DNA from: CAZDDB01 sp963843285
Lineage (GTDB): Bacteria > Acidobacteriota > HRBIN11 > JAKEFK01
Assembly (NCBI GenBank): GCA_963843285.1
Contig: CAWJJO010000002.1
Location: forward strand, 434,001 to 498,000
Direction of reading: 5' to 3'
DNA: 64,000 bases
Made by a program: the position numbers and the translations under genes. Under the pieces are notes generated by a model. It did no database searches. It was not told the DNA's origin and saw only the letters and a list, made by a program, of their open reading frames with translations. This document shows, piece by piece, positions 25,781 to 34,473 of the stretch. Position 1 is the first letter of the stretch; each line of letters starts with the position of its first letter.

Positions 25781-25785
25781 AATTC

Positions 25786-26490
25786 ATGCGATGCGCGCTC
25801 TTCATTCCGATTTTTGTAGTTGTCACCATACTTATGGGGTTTCTGTCCAGCGTCTGCGCGCTGTTTGACCGTTCAGGGCGAACTTCCCATCTGTTTGCAC
25901 GCTACTGGTCGCGCTTTATCTTCGCCGGCGTCGGCATTCGTGTGAATGTTACAGGCGCGGAAAACATCCCAAAGGACCAGACAGTAATTTTTGCTGCGAA
26001 TCACATGAGCACCATGGATATTCCTGCGATGTTCGGTTATCTTCCAGTTGAATTCCGAATCATGGCGAAGCGTGTCCTGTTCCTGATTCCGTTTTTGGGC
26101 TGGCATCTTTTTCTTGCGGGCAATATTCCGGTGGATCGTCAGAATACAAAGAAGGCATTCGAAAGTCTATTGAAGGCTGCGGCAAGATTGAGAAAGGGAG
26201 TTTCGCTCTTAGTGTTTGCTGAAGGAACTCGCTCACGGGATGGCAAGCTGCACCGCTTCAAGCGTGGAAGTTTTACACTTGCAAAAAAAATGAAAGTTCC
26301 GGTTGTTCCTGTGGCCATCATGGGCTCTTACGATCTGATGCCGGCGAATTCATGGCTTGCCAAACCCGGTGTGATCCGGATCGTCATCATGCCCCCTGTG
26401 CAGGTCCCGGAAGATGTGCCCACTGAAGTGATTGCCAGGAATGCCAGAAAACAGCTTGTCGCGGCAGGGTTGCAGGACGCCGAAGTATGA
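25786..26490 (+). CDS. plsC: 1-acyl-sn-glycerol-3-phosphate acyltransferase
   Basis: PlsC acylates lysophosphatidate to phosphatidate at the inner membrane. The 234 residues have one or two N-terminal hydrophobic segments, then the four acyltransferase motifs: NHMSTMD (HX4D), FLIPFLGWHLFLAGNIPVDR, VFAEGTRSRDG and VPVVPVAIMG. It overlaps the next gene by four bases (ATGA), forming a lipid/isoprenoid pair. Confidence 0.95.
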   Translation: MRCALFIPIFVVVTILMGFLSSVCALFDRSGRTSHLFARYWSRFIFAGVGIRVNVTGAENIPKDQTVIFAANHMSTMDIPAMFGYLPVEFRIMAKRVLFLIPFLGWHLFLAGNIPVDRQNTKKAFESLLKAAARLRKGVSLLVFAEGTRSRDGKLHRFKRGSFTLAKKMKVPVVPVAIMGSYDLMPANSWLAKPGVIRIVIMPPVQVPEDVPTEVIARNARKQLVAAGLQDAEV

Positions 26491-27380
26491 GTGCAAAAGT
26501 CTCGTTCGAACAATTTTGGAAACAAAAACAGAAAAAAGTTGAAGAGCGTCTTGAGGAACTAATTCCTGCGACGGAAAAAGAACCGCGGAAGCTTCATGAA
26601 AGCGTGCGGTATTCGTTGTTTGCCGATGCGAAGCGTATTCGTCCGGTGCTGGCTCTCGCTGTTGCTTCGATGTTTCGCGTCAACGAAGAGGAGATGCTGG
26701 ATGCCGCTTGCACTTTGGAGATGGTACATACCTGTTCGTTGATCCTGGACGATTTGCCCAGTATGGATGGCGCTACGTTGCGCCGGGGAAAAGCAGCCAA
26801 TCATTTGGTGTTTGGGGAAGACACTGCGATTCTTGCCGCTATGTATTTACTGAACAGGGCATACGGAATTCTGGCTGATTACAAGAAGGTTCTGTTCAGT
26901 CCGACGCTTGCTACTCAGTTCGTTTCCATTCTTTCCCGCGCGCTCAGCTCTGACGGTGTAATCGGCGGACAACTCGTCGATCTTGCCTCAAAAGACAAAA
27001 CCATCGATCTGGAGACTCTTGAATTCATTCACAGCCGCAAAACAGGCGCATTGTTTCTGGCATCTGCCGAAATGGGAACGTCCTTTGCGAAGGCAAGAGA
27101 CATGGAACGACAGGCAATTCTCAATTTTGCCAAGAATCTCGGTCTGGCATTCCAGATTACGGACGACATTCTTGATGCCACCGGTGATCCCGCCACCGTG
27201 GGAAAAGACACCGGGAAGGACATAGGAAAGACCACCTTCATTACATTCTGCGGACTTGATGGGGCTCGCGCTCTGGCCGGCGAGCTGATCGATACCGCGG
27301 AAGAATCCCTTCGACCGTTGCGGTCCCGCGGCGAGCTGCTTCACAGTTTTGCGGAATTCATTCGGAATCGTAGTAAGTAG
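26487..27380 (+). CDS. ispA: Short-chain polyprenyl diphosphate synthase (FPP/GGPP type)
   Basis: This enzyme condenses isopentenyl diphosphate with allylic diphosphates to make C15-C20 prenyl diphosphate. The 297 residues show the first Asp-rich motif DDLPSMD, expanded by two residues as in bacterial IspA, the LRRGKAANH block, GGQLVDLAS, and the second motif ITDDILD. It is one of two polyprenyl synthases within 6 kb; the other is the long-chain enzyme at 32348. Its exact chain length cannot be read with certainty. Confidence 0.93.
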   Translation: MSAKVSFEQFWKQKQKKVEERLEELIPATEKEPRKLHESVRYSLFADAKRIRPVLALAVASMFRVNEEEMLDAACTLEMVHTCSLILDDLPSMDGATLRRGKAANHLVFGEDTAILAAMYLLNRAYGILADYKKVLFSPTLATQFVSILSRALSSDGVIGGQLVDLASKDKTIDLETLEFIHSRKTGALFLASAEMGTSFAKARDMERQAILNFAKNLGLAFQITDDILDATGDPATVGKDTGKDIGKTTFITFCGLDGARALAGELIDTAEESLRPLRSRGELLHSFAEFIRNRSK

Positions 27381-27390
27381 GAATACGTTC

Positions 27391-27442
27391 GTAGTAGCGA
27401 ATTCATTCGCTACTGACGCGTAACGACTGAAGTCGCTACTAC
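27391..27442. repeat. GTAGTAGCG palindromic repeat
   Basis: GTAGTAGCGAATTCATTCGC and its imperfect inverse ending GTCGCTACTAC flank a short centre. It sits 10 bases after ispA and could fold as a terminator-like hairpin. Confidence 0.65.
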
Positions 27443-27486
27443 AAACACCGTGGTACAATCACCTCAAAAAGTGGGAGGTGGACTCC

Positions 27487-28062
27487 ATGTTGCCGGAAAC
27501 ACAAAGTATCTTTGAGTTTCGAAGACAATTTCTGAAATTGGCGGGAGGGGCATTTCGAGTTTTTGATACAGCGGGCCGGCTGCTTCTGTTCTGCGAACAA
27601 AAGGCGTTCAAGCTCCGGGAAGATTTGCGCGTCTACAGCGATGAAACCAAGCGAAATGAGGTGCTTTCCATCAAGACGCAGAAGATTCTGGATATCTCCG
27701 CCACATACGATGTGATGGACACGGCAAAAAACGAGAAGGCGGGAGCATTGAAGCGAATGGGAATGAAATCGATCTTTCGCGATGAATGGGAGATATACGA
27801 TGCCCAGGGAATCTTGATTGGAAAGCTACAAGAAGATTCGACGGCGCTTGCGTTGCTGAGACGATTTCTGACAAATCTAATTCCACAAACCTATCATTTC
27901 CTTGTGCAAGGACAGAAAATCGGGGAGTTTCGGCAGGCATTCAATCCGTTTACGTATCGCGCCACAATGGATCTTAGTGGTGATCGCGGCAAAATGCTGG
28001 ATCGAAGACTGGCACTGGCTGCAGGAATCCTGCTGTTAGCCATCGAAGGAAGACAGGGCTGA
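27487..28062 (+). CDS. LURP-one/scramblase-like protein
   Basis: The 191-residue protein resembles the LURP-one/phospholipid scramblase fold: FRVFDTAGRLLLFCEQKAFK, RVYSDETKRNEVLSIKTQKI, SATYDVMDTAKNEKAGALKR and EWEIYDAQGILIGKLQE. These are the repeated beta-hairpins of a tubby-like barrel. The C-terminal helix (LDRRLALAAGILLLAIEG) is hydrophobic and corresponds to the buried or membrane helix of the fold. The biochemical role in bacteria is unknown. ATG 27487 has GGAGG 8 bases upstream. No operon partner is evident; a mobile-like repeat follows. Confidence 0.8.
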   Translation: MLPETQSIFEFRRQFLKLAGGAFRVFDTAGRLLLFCEQKAFKLREDLRVYSDETKRNEVLSIKTQKILDISATYDVMDTAKNEKAGALKRMGMKSIFRDEWEIYDAQGILIGKLQEDSTALALLRRFLTNLIPQTYHFLVQGQKIGEFRQAFNPFTYRATMDLSGDRGKMLDRRLALAAGILLLAIEGRQG

Positions 28063-28070
28063 TGCGGCTT

Positions 28071-28303
28071 GTAGGGGCTATGCATTTGCCACGTGATGCA
28101 GGAGATTATCGAAGGTTGTTTCCAGAAAAACAATTTGTAAACACAAAGTGTTCGCAAATGTACAGCCCAACCAGGTAGTGATGATTTGGAGTTCGCGTGA
28201 TGGGCTGAGCATTTCCTGCTGCGAACAAAATCGAGCAAAGTCGAAGACAAGATGCGAATAGTAGCAAGAGCAAAGAAACAATTGGAAAATGCTCAGCCCC
28301 TAC
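28071..28303. repeat. MITE-like double-hairpin repeat, copy 2
   Basis: This 233-bp element runs from GTAGGGGCTATGCATTTGCC to GGAAAATGCTCAGCCCCTAC. Internal units CGCAAATGTACAGCCC and GGGCTGAGCATTTCC divide it into two hairpins, as in copy 1 (3359-3589). The terminal 20 bases are nearly identical between copies, while the loops have diverged. It ends 10 bases before the NatA gene. Confidence 0.78.
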
Positions 28304-28313
28304 AACTAAAACA

Positions 28314-29069
28314 ATGAATGCGATTGAAGTTCGTGACCTGAGCAAGGATTATCTCGATAAGGGACGAGGCGTGGTTCGAGCTGTCGATACGATTTCCTTT
28401 CTTTGTAATTACGGTGAGATCGTGGGCTTACTTGGACCGAATGGAGCAGGCAAGACTACAACGCTGCGAATGCTTGCTACAGTCCTGGCGCCGACTTCGG
28501 GCCAGGCGAATGTTGCGGGATTTGACATCCAAAGCGAATCGCTGGAAGTACGCAAGAAGCTCGGTTTCCTGACCGGCGGCACCGGTCTGTACGGCCGGCT
28601 TACACCGATTGAGACTCTGCGCTTCTTTGGTCAGCTTCATGATATGCCGGAAGACTTGATCCAGACGCGTACCCAGGAGCTGATCGAAACGTTCGAAATG
28701 CAAACCTTCCGGAATAGCCATTGCGACAAACTTTCGACCGGCCAAAAACAACGGGTCAATCTGGCGCGCACTCTGCTCCATGATCCTCCAATCATCATTC
28801 TGGATGAACCAACTGCCGGACTCGATATCATCAGCAGCAAGAGTATTCTCGATTTCATCCGCCAATCGAAGGAATCGGGAAAATGCATTCTATTCTCCAC
28901 TCACTATCTAACCGAAGCTGAGATTCTTTGCGACAGAATCGCCATCATCCACAAAGGACGGATCCTGGAATGCGATACGATCCCAGGATTGAGAGCGAAA
29001 ACAGGTCAGCAGAGTCTTGTGGATGTTTTCTTCCACTCCGTTCGACAATATGAGACTCAGCAAAATTAA
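28314..29069 (+). CDS. NatA-type ABC transporter ATPase
   Basis: This cytosolic ATPase partners the NatB-type permease encoded next. The 251 residues show Walker A GLLGPNGAGKTTTLRML, signature DKLSTGQKQRVNLARTLL, Walker B IIILDEPTAGLD and switch His in LFSTHYLTEAE. NatA-type systems export Na+, drugs or peptides; the substrate is not given by sequence. It overlaps the permease gene by 20 bases, so translation is coupled. Confidence 0.94.
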   Translation: MNAIEVRDLSKDYLDKGRGVVRAVDTISFLCNYGEIVGLLGPNGAGKTTTLRMLATVLAPTSGQANVAGFDIQSESLEVRKKLGFLTGGTGLYGRLTPIETLRFFGQLHDMPEDLIQTRTQELIETFEMQTFRNSHCDKLSTGQKQRVNLARTLLHDPPIIILDEPTAGLDIISSKSILDFIRQSKESGKCILFSTHYLTEAEILCDRIAIIHKGRILECDTIPGLRAKTGQQSLVDVFFHSVRQYETQQN

Positions 29070-31047
29070 GAACATATTCTTCAAGGAAATTCTGGACACC
29101 ATTCGTGACCGGCGGACTTTGCTGATTACGATCGTGATTCCAGTACTTTTGTACCCCGGCTTGATGATCTTCATGAATGAGCTGGCAACCTCACAGAAAG
29201 CCAAGATGGAACAGAAAATCATCAGGGTTGCGATGGTGAATGTTCCCAAGGATTCCCCGCTGATCAAGCGATTGAAAGCGGAACGGGGGATCGAGATTGT
29301 GACTTCCAGTTCTCCGTATGAGGAAGTAAAAGGAGGAGGGGTCCAATATGTTCTCGAACTGACTCCCGACTCGCTTGCCCTTTTGCACGAAGGGAAAACC
29401 GCTACAGTGCAGCTGCATTATGACCGATCCAACGATGACACAACGGCAAATCTGGATCGTATTTTGCGGATCATCGATTCGTACGGTCAGGATTTGTTAA
29501 ACGAACGGTTAAAAGAAAAATCGCTGAGCGGAGAATTTGTCACGCCACTGGATGTAAAAGAAGTCAATGTTGCCACTAAACAGAGGATGGGAGGCGCCAT
29601 CATTGGCCGCTTGTTGCCGATGTTAATGGTGTTCATGGTCCTGGTGGGCTCGATGTACCCGGCCATCGATATGACAGCAGGGGAGAAAGAGCGGGGTACG
29701 CTGGAAACCATATTGACCAGTCCGGTAACGCGAACGGAAATTGTGATGGGCAAATTCCTGACGGTCACATTGATTGCATTGCTCACCGGACTTCTAAATC
29801 TGGGAAGCATGATGGGCACTTTCGCGTTCGGGATTTTCAAATCAATAGCCCAGTCGATTCAGATCAAGATTCCAATGGATTGTATGTTGATCATGATCGC
29901 CTGCCTCATCCCGCTGGCAGTCTTTTTCGGCGGGGTCATGATGGCGATTGCATCGTTTGCCCGATCGTACAAAGAAGCGCAAAGTCTGGTGATGCCGTTT
30001 TATCTGGTTGCAACTTTACCGGCAATGGTTTCCACGATTCCCGGACTCCGCCTGGAGGGCTTCTGGCTGACGCTTCCCGTTGCCAACGTGACGCTGCTGT
30101 TTAAGGAACTCATGCTCGGAATTTTTGTGCCCAATCACATTCTCATTGTGTTTTTCAGTGTATTGTTTCTTGCATCGGTTGCCATCTTCCTGGCAATTCA
30201 GCTTTTCGGCCGTGAAGAAGTTCTGTTCGGTGAAACATCATCGTTTGGGCTTGCGTTCCGCTATTCGAATATTGTCCCGAAGAGTGTCCCGGAGCCCTCT
30301 GAAGCCTTGTTTTTTACGATGATTGCCCTGGCTCTTCTGATTTATGCCGGCCTGCCGTTACAGATGAACAATCTGAAGACAGGTCTCTTGATCACCGAGC
30401 TGGGGATTTTTCTGACTTTCCCGGTTGCGTTTGCCGTGTATTTGAAACTGGATCTGCGCAAGACATTTCGAGTGTACGCTCCTTCCGGTCCCGCAGTCCT
30501 GTCGACTTTTCTGATGTTTGCCGGCGTTGCGCTTGGAATCGGAACTTTGAGCTATGTCCAGAACAGATTGTTTCCTGTTCCACAGGAGTTGATTGATTAT
30601 ATGGATCGGATGATGAGGACCCTGTATGGGCACTCGTTCGCCGGAGCGTTTATGTTGATTGCGTTGCTTCCGGCGATTTGCGAGGAGGTGTCCTTTCGCG
30701 GGATCGTTCTTTCTGGAATGCTTTCACGATCCAGGCCATGGGCGGCAATTCTGGTTACCACTTTTCTTTTTGCGGTTTTCCATTTGAGTCTGCACCGTTT
30801 TCCCGGCGTGTTCTTGATTGGTCTGGCGGCAACCTACCTGGTGTGGAAATCAGGGTCGATCTTCACAGGAATGTTACTGCACATGCTGAGCAATGGTTAT
30901 GTTGCCTTTGTGGCAAAATATCCGGCGTACGATTGGCTCGGGATCGCGGAGGGCAGGCCATCGGTATTGCTGTTCAGCGCAGGACTTGCTGTTGTTATAT
31001 CCTCGGTTGTGCTGATCAAACGCAGTGTTACCACAACCGGGGGATGA
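29050..31047 (+). CDS. NatB-type ABC permease fused to CPBP intramembrane protease
   Basis: The 665-residue membrane protein joins an ABC-2/NatB permease (about 1-400: first helix near 20, a large extracytoplasmic domain 45-190, then six helices including GEKERGTLETILTSPVTRTE) to a CPBP (CAAX-protease/bacteriocin-processing) domain (about 500-665). CPBP motifs are complete: EEVSFR (EExxxR), FAVFH (FxxxH) and HMLSN (HxxxN). The fusion suggests that a peptide is cleaved and exported, or that the transporter is regulated by proteolysis (inference). It follows NatA with overlap and converges on a methyltransferase-like gene with a 20-base overlap. Confidence 0.92.
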   Translation: MRLSKIKNIFFKEILDTIRDRRTLLITIVIPVLLYPGLMIFMNELATSQKAKMEQKIIRVAMVNVPKDSPLIKRLKAERGIEIVTSSSPYEEVKGGGVQYVLELTPDSLALLHEGKTATVQLHYDRSNDDTTANLDRILRIIDSYGQDLLNERLKEKSLSGEFVTPLDVKEVNVATKQRMGGAIIGRLLPMLMVFMVLVGSMYPAIDMTAGEKERGTLETILTSPVTRTEIVMGKFLTVTLIALLTGLLNLGSMMGTFAFGIFKSIAQSIQIKIPMDCMLIMIACLIPLAVFFGGVMMAIASFARSYKEAQSLVMPFYLVATLPAMVSTIPGLRLEGFWLTLPVANVTLLFKELMLGIFVPNHILIVFFSVLFLASVAIFLAIQLFGREEVLFGETSSFGLAFRYSNIVPKSVPEPSEALFFTMIALALLIYAGLPLQMNNLKTGLLITELGIFLTFPVAFAVYLKLDLRKTFRVYAPSGPAVLSTFLMFAGVALGIGTLSYVQNRLFPVPQELIDYMDRMMRTLYGHSFAGAFMLIALLPAICEEVSFRGIVLSGMLSRSRPWAAILVTTFLFAVFHLSLHRFPGVFLIGLAATYLVWKSGSIFTGMLLHMLSNGYVAFVAKYPAYDWLGIAEGRPSVLLFSAGLAVVISSVVLIKRSVTTTGG

Positions 31048-31717
31048 ACGCCGGGACTTTTTTGCAGTATTCCGCATATTCCTTCCCGTAGTGCTTTCGA
31101 AGATCCTGCTCTTCCAGAAATGTGCCTGCAATGGCGTAGGCAGTAAACATCATGTTGAATAGCAATCTACTTGCAGACATACTCTCATGAGACCACAGCG
31201 TTACGATGAACAGCGATGTAATCGGGTGACGAACCACTTTGTAAATTCCCTTCGTCTGCAGCCCTCCGTCGGGCAGCTCGATCCCTTTCCAGGCCGCATG
31301 TCCCTGCCTCAGACCGAACATCGCCAAGTGATCCAGCCGGAGAGTGCAGAAAATAATGAGCAGAAGACTCAGTCCGAAAATCAGATCGAACGGAAGAGCT
31401 GATTGGAAACGATACAATTCCGGGCCGAATTGTTTCCAGAATAACAGCACGATCCACATGGCCAGTCCGGAAGTCCCGACGTAAAAGGGTCTCTCTAAAA
31501 GCTGCGGAAGGACTCTCTGAATCTCTGTCTTTACGGAGGGACGTGCAAGAACGGAGTGCTGAATGGGGAAGATAAGAAAAACAAACGCATTCCAGAGAGA
31601 AAAGATCCACGAGAACGATGTGACTCCCAGGAATCCGAATTGCATTTTCCAAAACAGGAAGACGAGTGAGCTCATGCCCACGACATAACAGGCAATCGCG
31701 AACAAAAACTGGACCAT
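31028..31717 (-). CDS. NnrU/isoprenylcysteine methyltransferase-like membrane protein
   Basis: The 229 residues contain about six membrane helices and the C-terminal ICMT/PEMT-type pattern KGIYKVVRHPITSLFIV ... EEQDLRKHYGKEYAEYCKKV ... FIPRLW, which binds S-adenosylmethionine in that superfamily. NnrU-like relatives (GLRQGHAAWKGI) are associated with nitrogen oxide metabolism, but no such genes are near. The acceptor is unknown. It overlaps the end of the NatB-CPBP gene tail to tail. Confidence 0.78.
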   Translation of the reverse strand: MVQFLFAIACYVVGMSSLVFLFWKMQFGFLGVTSFSWIFSLWNAFVFLIFPIQHSVLARPSVKTEIQRVLPQLLERPFYVGTSGLAMWIVLLFWKQFGPELYRFQSALPFDLIFGLSLLLIIFCTLRLDHLAMFGLRQGHAAWKGIELPDGGLQTKGIYKVVRHPITSLFIVTLWSHESMSASRLLFNMMFTAYAIAGTFLEEQDLRKHYGKEYAEYCKKVPAFIPRLW

Positions 31718-31771
31718 GGTGTAATCCTAACTCTGCGTACTTTGCGCCTCTGCGGTGAATCCTATTCAAAC

Positions 31772-31799
31772 TTGTGAAATTTCAATAATATGCTAATAT
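31772..31799 (+). promoter_or_regulatory. Possible promoter of the yajQ operon
   Basis: TTGTGA (31772-31777) and TAATAT (31794-31799) are spaced by 16 bases and lie 40 bases before the GTG start of yajQ. The flanks are AT-rich. The match is moderate. Confidence 0.4.
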
Positions 31800-31838
31800 G
31801 GTGCGTCGATAATCATACTTCCCGGCGGTTCAATCTCA

Positions 31839-32348
31839 GTGTCAAAACAGCAAAACTCATTCGATGTTGTTTCTAAGATCGACGTACAAGAAGTCTCTAA
31901 CGCCGTCAATCAGGCCATGAAGGAGATTCATACACGTTTTGACTTTAAGGGCAGCAAGAGCAACATTTCTTTCGATGGAAAGGAAGTAGTGCTCGTTTCA
32001 GATGACGAACATAAATTAAAGAGTGTAACCGACATTCTGAAGGAAAAACTAATTAAGCGAAAGGTGCCGCTCAACGGACTTCTGTATGGAAAAGTGGAAC
32101 AGGCAGCGGGAGATACAGTCCGTCAGATAGCGTCGTTGCAGCAAGGAATACCTTCTGAAAAGGCGAAAGAGATTATCCGGATCATCAAGGACAAAGGATT
32201 GAAAAAAGTCCAGGCAAGCATCCAGTCGGATCAGGTGCGGATCTCCGGTCCAAGTAGAGATGATCTGCAGGCAGTCATTCAATTGCTTCGGGATAACGAA
32301 GGGAAGCTTGGCATCTCGCTGCAATTTGAAAATTACCGGTCCAACTGA
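31839..32348 (+). CDS. yajQ: YajQ family nucleotide-binding protein
   Basis: The 169 residues cover the complete YajQ/DUF520 fold: NSFDVVSKIDVQEVSNAVNQ, RFDFKGSKSNISF, GKVEQAAGDTVRQIASLQQG and KLGISLQFENYRSN. Family members bind nucleotides or RNA; some are cyclic-di-GMP receptors that act with a transcription factor. A GGDEF-EAL protein lies 8 kb away, but a link is not shown. Translation starts with GTG 31839. The stop overlaps the next start (TGATG). Confidence 0.95.
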   Translation: MSKQQNSFDVVSKIDVQEVSNAVNQAMKEIHTRFDFKGSKSNISFDGKEVVLVSDDEHKLKSVTDILKEKLIKRKVPLNGLLYGKVEQAAGDTVRQIASLQQGIPSEKAKEIIRIIKDKGLKKVQASIQSDQVRISGPSRDDLQAVIQLLRDNEGKLGISLQFENYRSN

Positions 32349-33355
32349 TGATCAAGCAACTTCCGCAGGAACTTTCCATTTTTACGCCCGCTCTGCAAAA
32401 TCATGTCGAGGAAAAACTGCAGGCATTGGAAGTGGAAATCGAGAAGTACATGTCCTCGGAAATCGATATCATAGCCAGAATGGGGCGGTACATTTTTCAA
32501 AGCGGTGGGAAGCGGATCCGTCCGTTACTTGTAATCCTGAGCTCACGGATCGCCGGATATCGTGGAGAGCAAGACGTTCTATTTGCCGCAATCATGGAGT
32601 TTGTCCATACGGCGACGTTGATTCATGATGACATTATTGATGAGGCGACACAGAGACGCGGTCGCGCTTCCCTCAACTCGAAGTGGGGAAACAGCATCAC
32701 GGTCCTGATGGGTGACTATCTGTATACCAAGGCGATGTCGCTTGCGCTGACGCGCGAAAATATGCGGATTCTCAGACTGATTTCGGACATCACGCTTCGA
32801 ATGCTGGAAGGCGAAATGATCAGCCTGGAGCAAAACGGGGATATCAATATTTCCGAGTTGGATCACTTGAATTTGATCCGCCGCAAGACTGCATACCTGT
32901 TTTCCGGCTGCACTCAGATCGGCGCAATTCTCGGAAAAGTTTCACCGCAAAAGGAAGCCGGTTTGCAAAATTTCGGCCTAAATCTCGGGATGGCGTTTCA
33001 GTTGATCGATGATTTGCTTGATTTTACATCGACCGAGATGGTGCTGGGAAAACCCGTGGGGCACGATTTGAAGGAAGGGAAAATTACGCTTCCTTTGATT
33101 TATCTGCTGGAGCGTTCTAACGGGAACGATGAGGTAGATGCGATCCGGCGATCACTGATGGAAAAACAATATGATGCTGTGCCGCGTGAAAGGCTGCTAC
33201 ATCACCTCAATCAGACCTACGCTCTTCCCGATGCAGAGAAAAAGGCGAAATATTATGCCGGTCTCGCGAAAAACGACCTGTCGGTGTTCGATGATTCCGA
33301 CGCTAAATCCAGCATGCTCGATCTACTCGACTTCGTAATCCAGCGAAGCTGGTAA
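32348..33355 (+). CDS. ispB: Long-chain polyprenyl diphosphate synthase
   Basis: This enzyme makes the long isoprenoid side chain (probably C35-C50) of respiratory quinones. The 335 residues show YIFQSGGKRIRPLLVIL, first motif LIHDDIIDEA, RRGRASLN, MLEGEMISLEQ and second motif QLIDDLLDF, with GKPVGHDLKEGKITLPLIYL. Small residues precede DDIID, as in long-chain enzymes. It overlaps yajQ and the following gene start (TAATG), forming an operon of three. Confidence 0.94.
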   Translation: MIKQLPQELSIFTPALQNHVEEKLQALEVEIEKYMSSEIDIIARMGRYIFQSGGKRIRPLLVILSSRIAGYRGEQDVLFAAIMEFVHTATLIHDDIIDEATQRRGRASLNSKWGNSITVLMGDYLYTKAMSLALTRENMRILRLISDITLRMLEGEMISLEQNGDINISELDHLNLIRRKTAYLFSGCTQIGAILGKVSPQKEAGLQNFGLNLGMAFQLIDDLLDFTSTEMVLGKPVGHDLKEGKITLPLIYLLERSNGNDEVDAIRRSLMEKQYDAVPRERLLHHLNQTYALPDAEKKAKYYAGLAKNDLSVFDDSDAKSSMLDLLDFVIQRSW

Positions 33356-34398
33356 TGTTTTGGATCGTCCTCGCCACTCTTCTTGCCTCTCCTGAAACCG
33401 AAGCGAATCGTTCTCTCGTTGTCATCAATTCTACCGAATGCTTGATCGTACACACAGCGCAACGCATTCCGGACCTTACTCCAATTCTGGAAGAAGCGAT
33501 CCAGGGTGGCTTCCGTGTGATCCACATCGAACCCGGAGACTGGGAAGTTTCCCATCCTGTCCTAATTCAGGAGCAGGATACACCATTGTTGATTCAAGGA
33601 GAGGAGTCGGGGGAGCCTGTTCGCATTAGCGGAAAATCGGATCCGCTTCTTTCGATTCGAAATTCCAGTGACGTCACGATTGAGAACTTACTCCTCGAAG
33701 GCGTGGTCCAGCTTGAACAAACGGAACAGATCCGGATCCGGTCCTGCCATTTTCGCCAGGGCGGGATTTACCTCAAAGGGAAACGATGTAATCAGCCGAA
33801 CGAATGCAACGGATTCAATCGCAATATCACGATCGAAGACTGTCTCTTTGAAGATTTCGAAAAGGCGATCCTCGCGGAACGCTTGGAAAGCTCCATGATC
33901 CGCAACAATCGTTTCACTGGCGCTGGCCAGCGCCCCTCGTGTGAGAAAATGGATGTAGCGATTGAGCTGGATGGAAGCTCGGAAGATCTGGACCGTCCGC
34001 TGGAACAGGGACACAGCAAAGGAAATCAAATCATCGGCAATGCGTTTGAACGGGAGTTCTCGATTGGCATTCGCATCAAAGAGAGCCTAGGCAACACACT
34101 GCGCGATAATCGTTTTGCCCGATCGTTTCGGGCTCTGGAGTTTCTCGAGGGGGCTCGACACAATCAGGTCATTTCCTCCTACATCGGTTATCTTTCCCAG
34201 CATCCTGTAACTTCCGCCTGTTCAGCTCCATGTGGGATCTACGTTGGTCCCGGCACTTTCAACAATGTCTTTATTAATAATTTCTTTGAGCAGTCATTTG
34301 AGCTTCAATTTTTGGAACAAAATCGGAATACTACTTTTGTGATTGATGAAAGCGGAAATCAGAATGTGTTTCGTTCTGATTTCCTGCGAATACGCTAA
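33355..34398 (+). CDS. Right-handed parallel beta-helix protein
   Basis: The 347 residues consist of beta-helix coils: SDVTIENLLLEGVVQLEQTE, ITIEDCLFEDFEKAILAERL, SSMIRNNRFTGA, NQIIGNAFEREFSIGIRIKE and NTLRDNRFARSFRALEF. This is the PbH1 pattern of NosD and pectate-lyase-like folds. The N-terminus is hydrophobic (MFWIVLATLLASP) and probably a signal peptide. Cys pairs in the middle (RCNQPNEC) and near the end (ACSAPC) could form disulfides. The catalytic function is unknown. It is translationally coupled to ispB. Confidence 0.85.
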   Translation: MFWIVLATLLASPETEANRSLVVINSTECLIVHTAQRIPDLTPILEEAIQGGFRVIHIEPGDWEVSHPVLIQEQDTPLLIQGEESGEPVRISGKSDPLLSIRNSSDVTIENLLLEGVVQLEQTEQIRIRSCHFRQGGIYLKGKRCNQPNECNGFNRNITIEDCLFEDFEKAILAERLESSMIRNNRFTGAGQRPSCEKMDVAIELDGSSEDLDRPLEQGHSKGNQIIGNAFEREFSIGIRIKESLGNTLRDNRFARSFRALEFLEGARHNQVISSYIGYLSQHPVTSACSAPCGIYVGPGTFNNVFINNFFEQSFELQFLEQNRNTTFVIDESGNQNVFRSDFLRIR

Positions 34399-34406
34399 CG
34401 CTCTTT

Positions 34407-34454
34407 GGAGCGCAGGCCTCCGGCCTGCATTATGGGTTGCAGGCTTCCAGCCTG
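34407..34454. repeat. GGAGCGCAGGCCTCC palindromic repeat, copy 1
   Basis: Two small hairpins (GCAGGCCTCCGGCCTGC and GCAGGCTTCCAGCCTG) are joined by ATTATGGGTT. Copies with the same unit order are at 63818-63868 and, inverted, at 55350-55401. Confidence 0.8.
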
Positions 34455-34473
34455 ACCGTCGTAATAAATCGCA

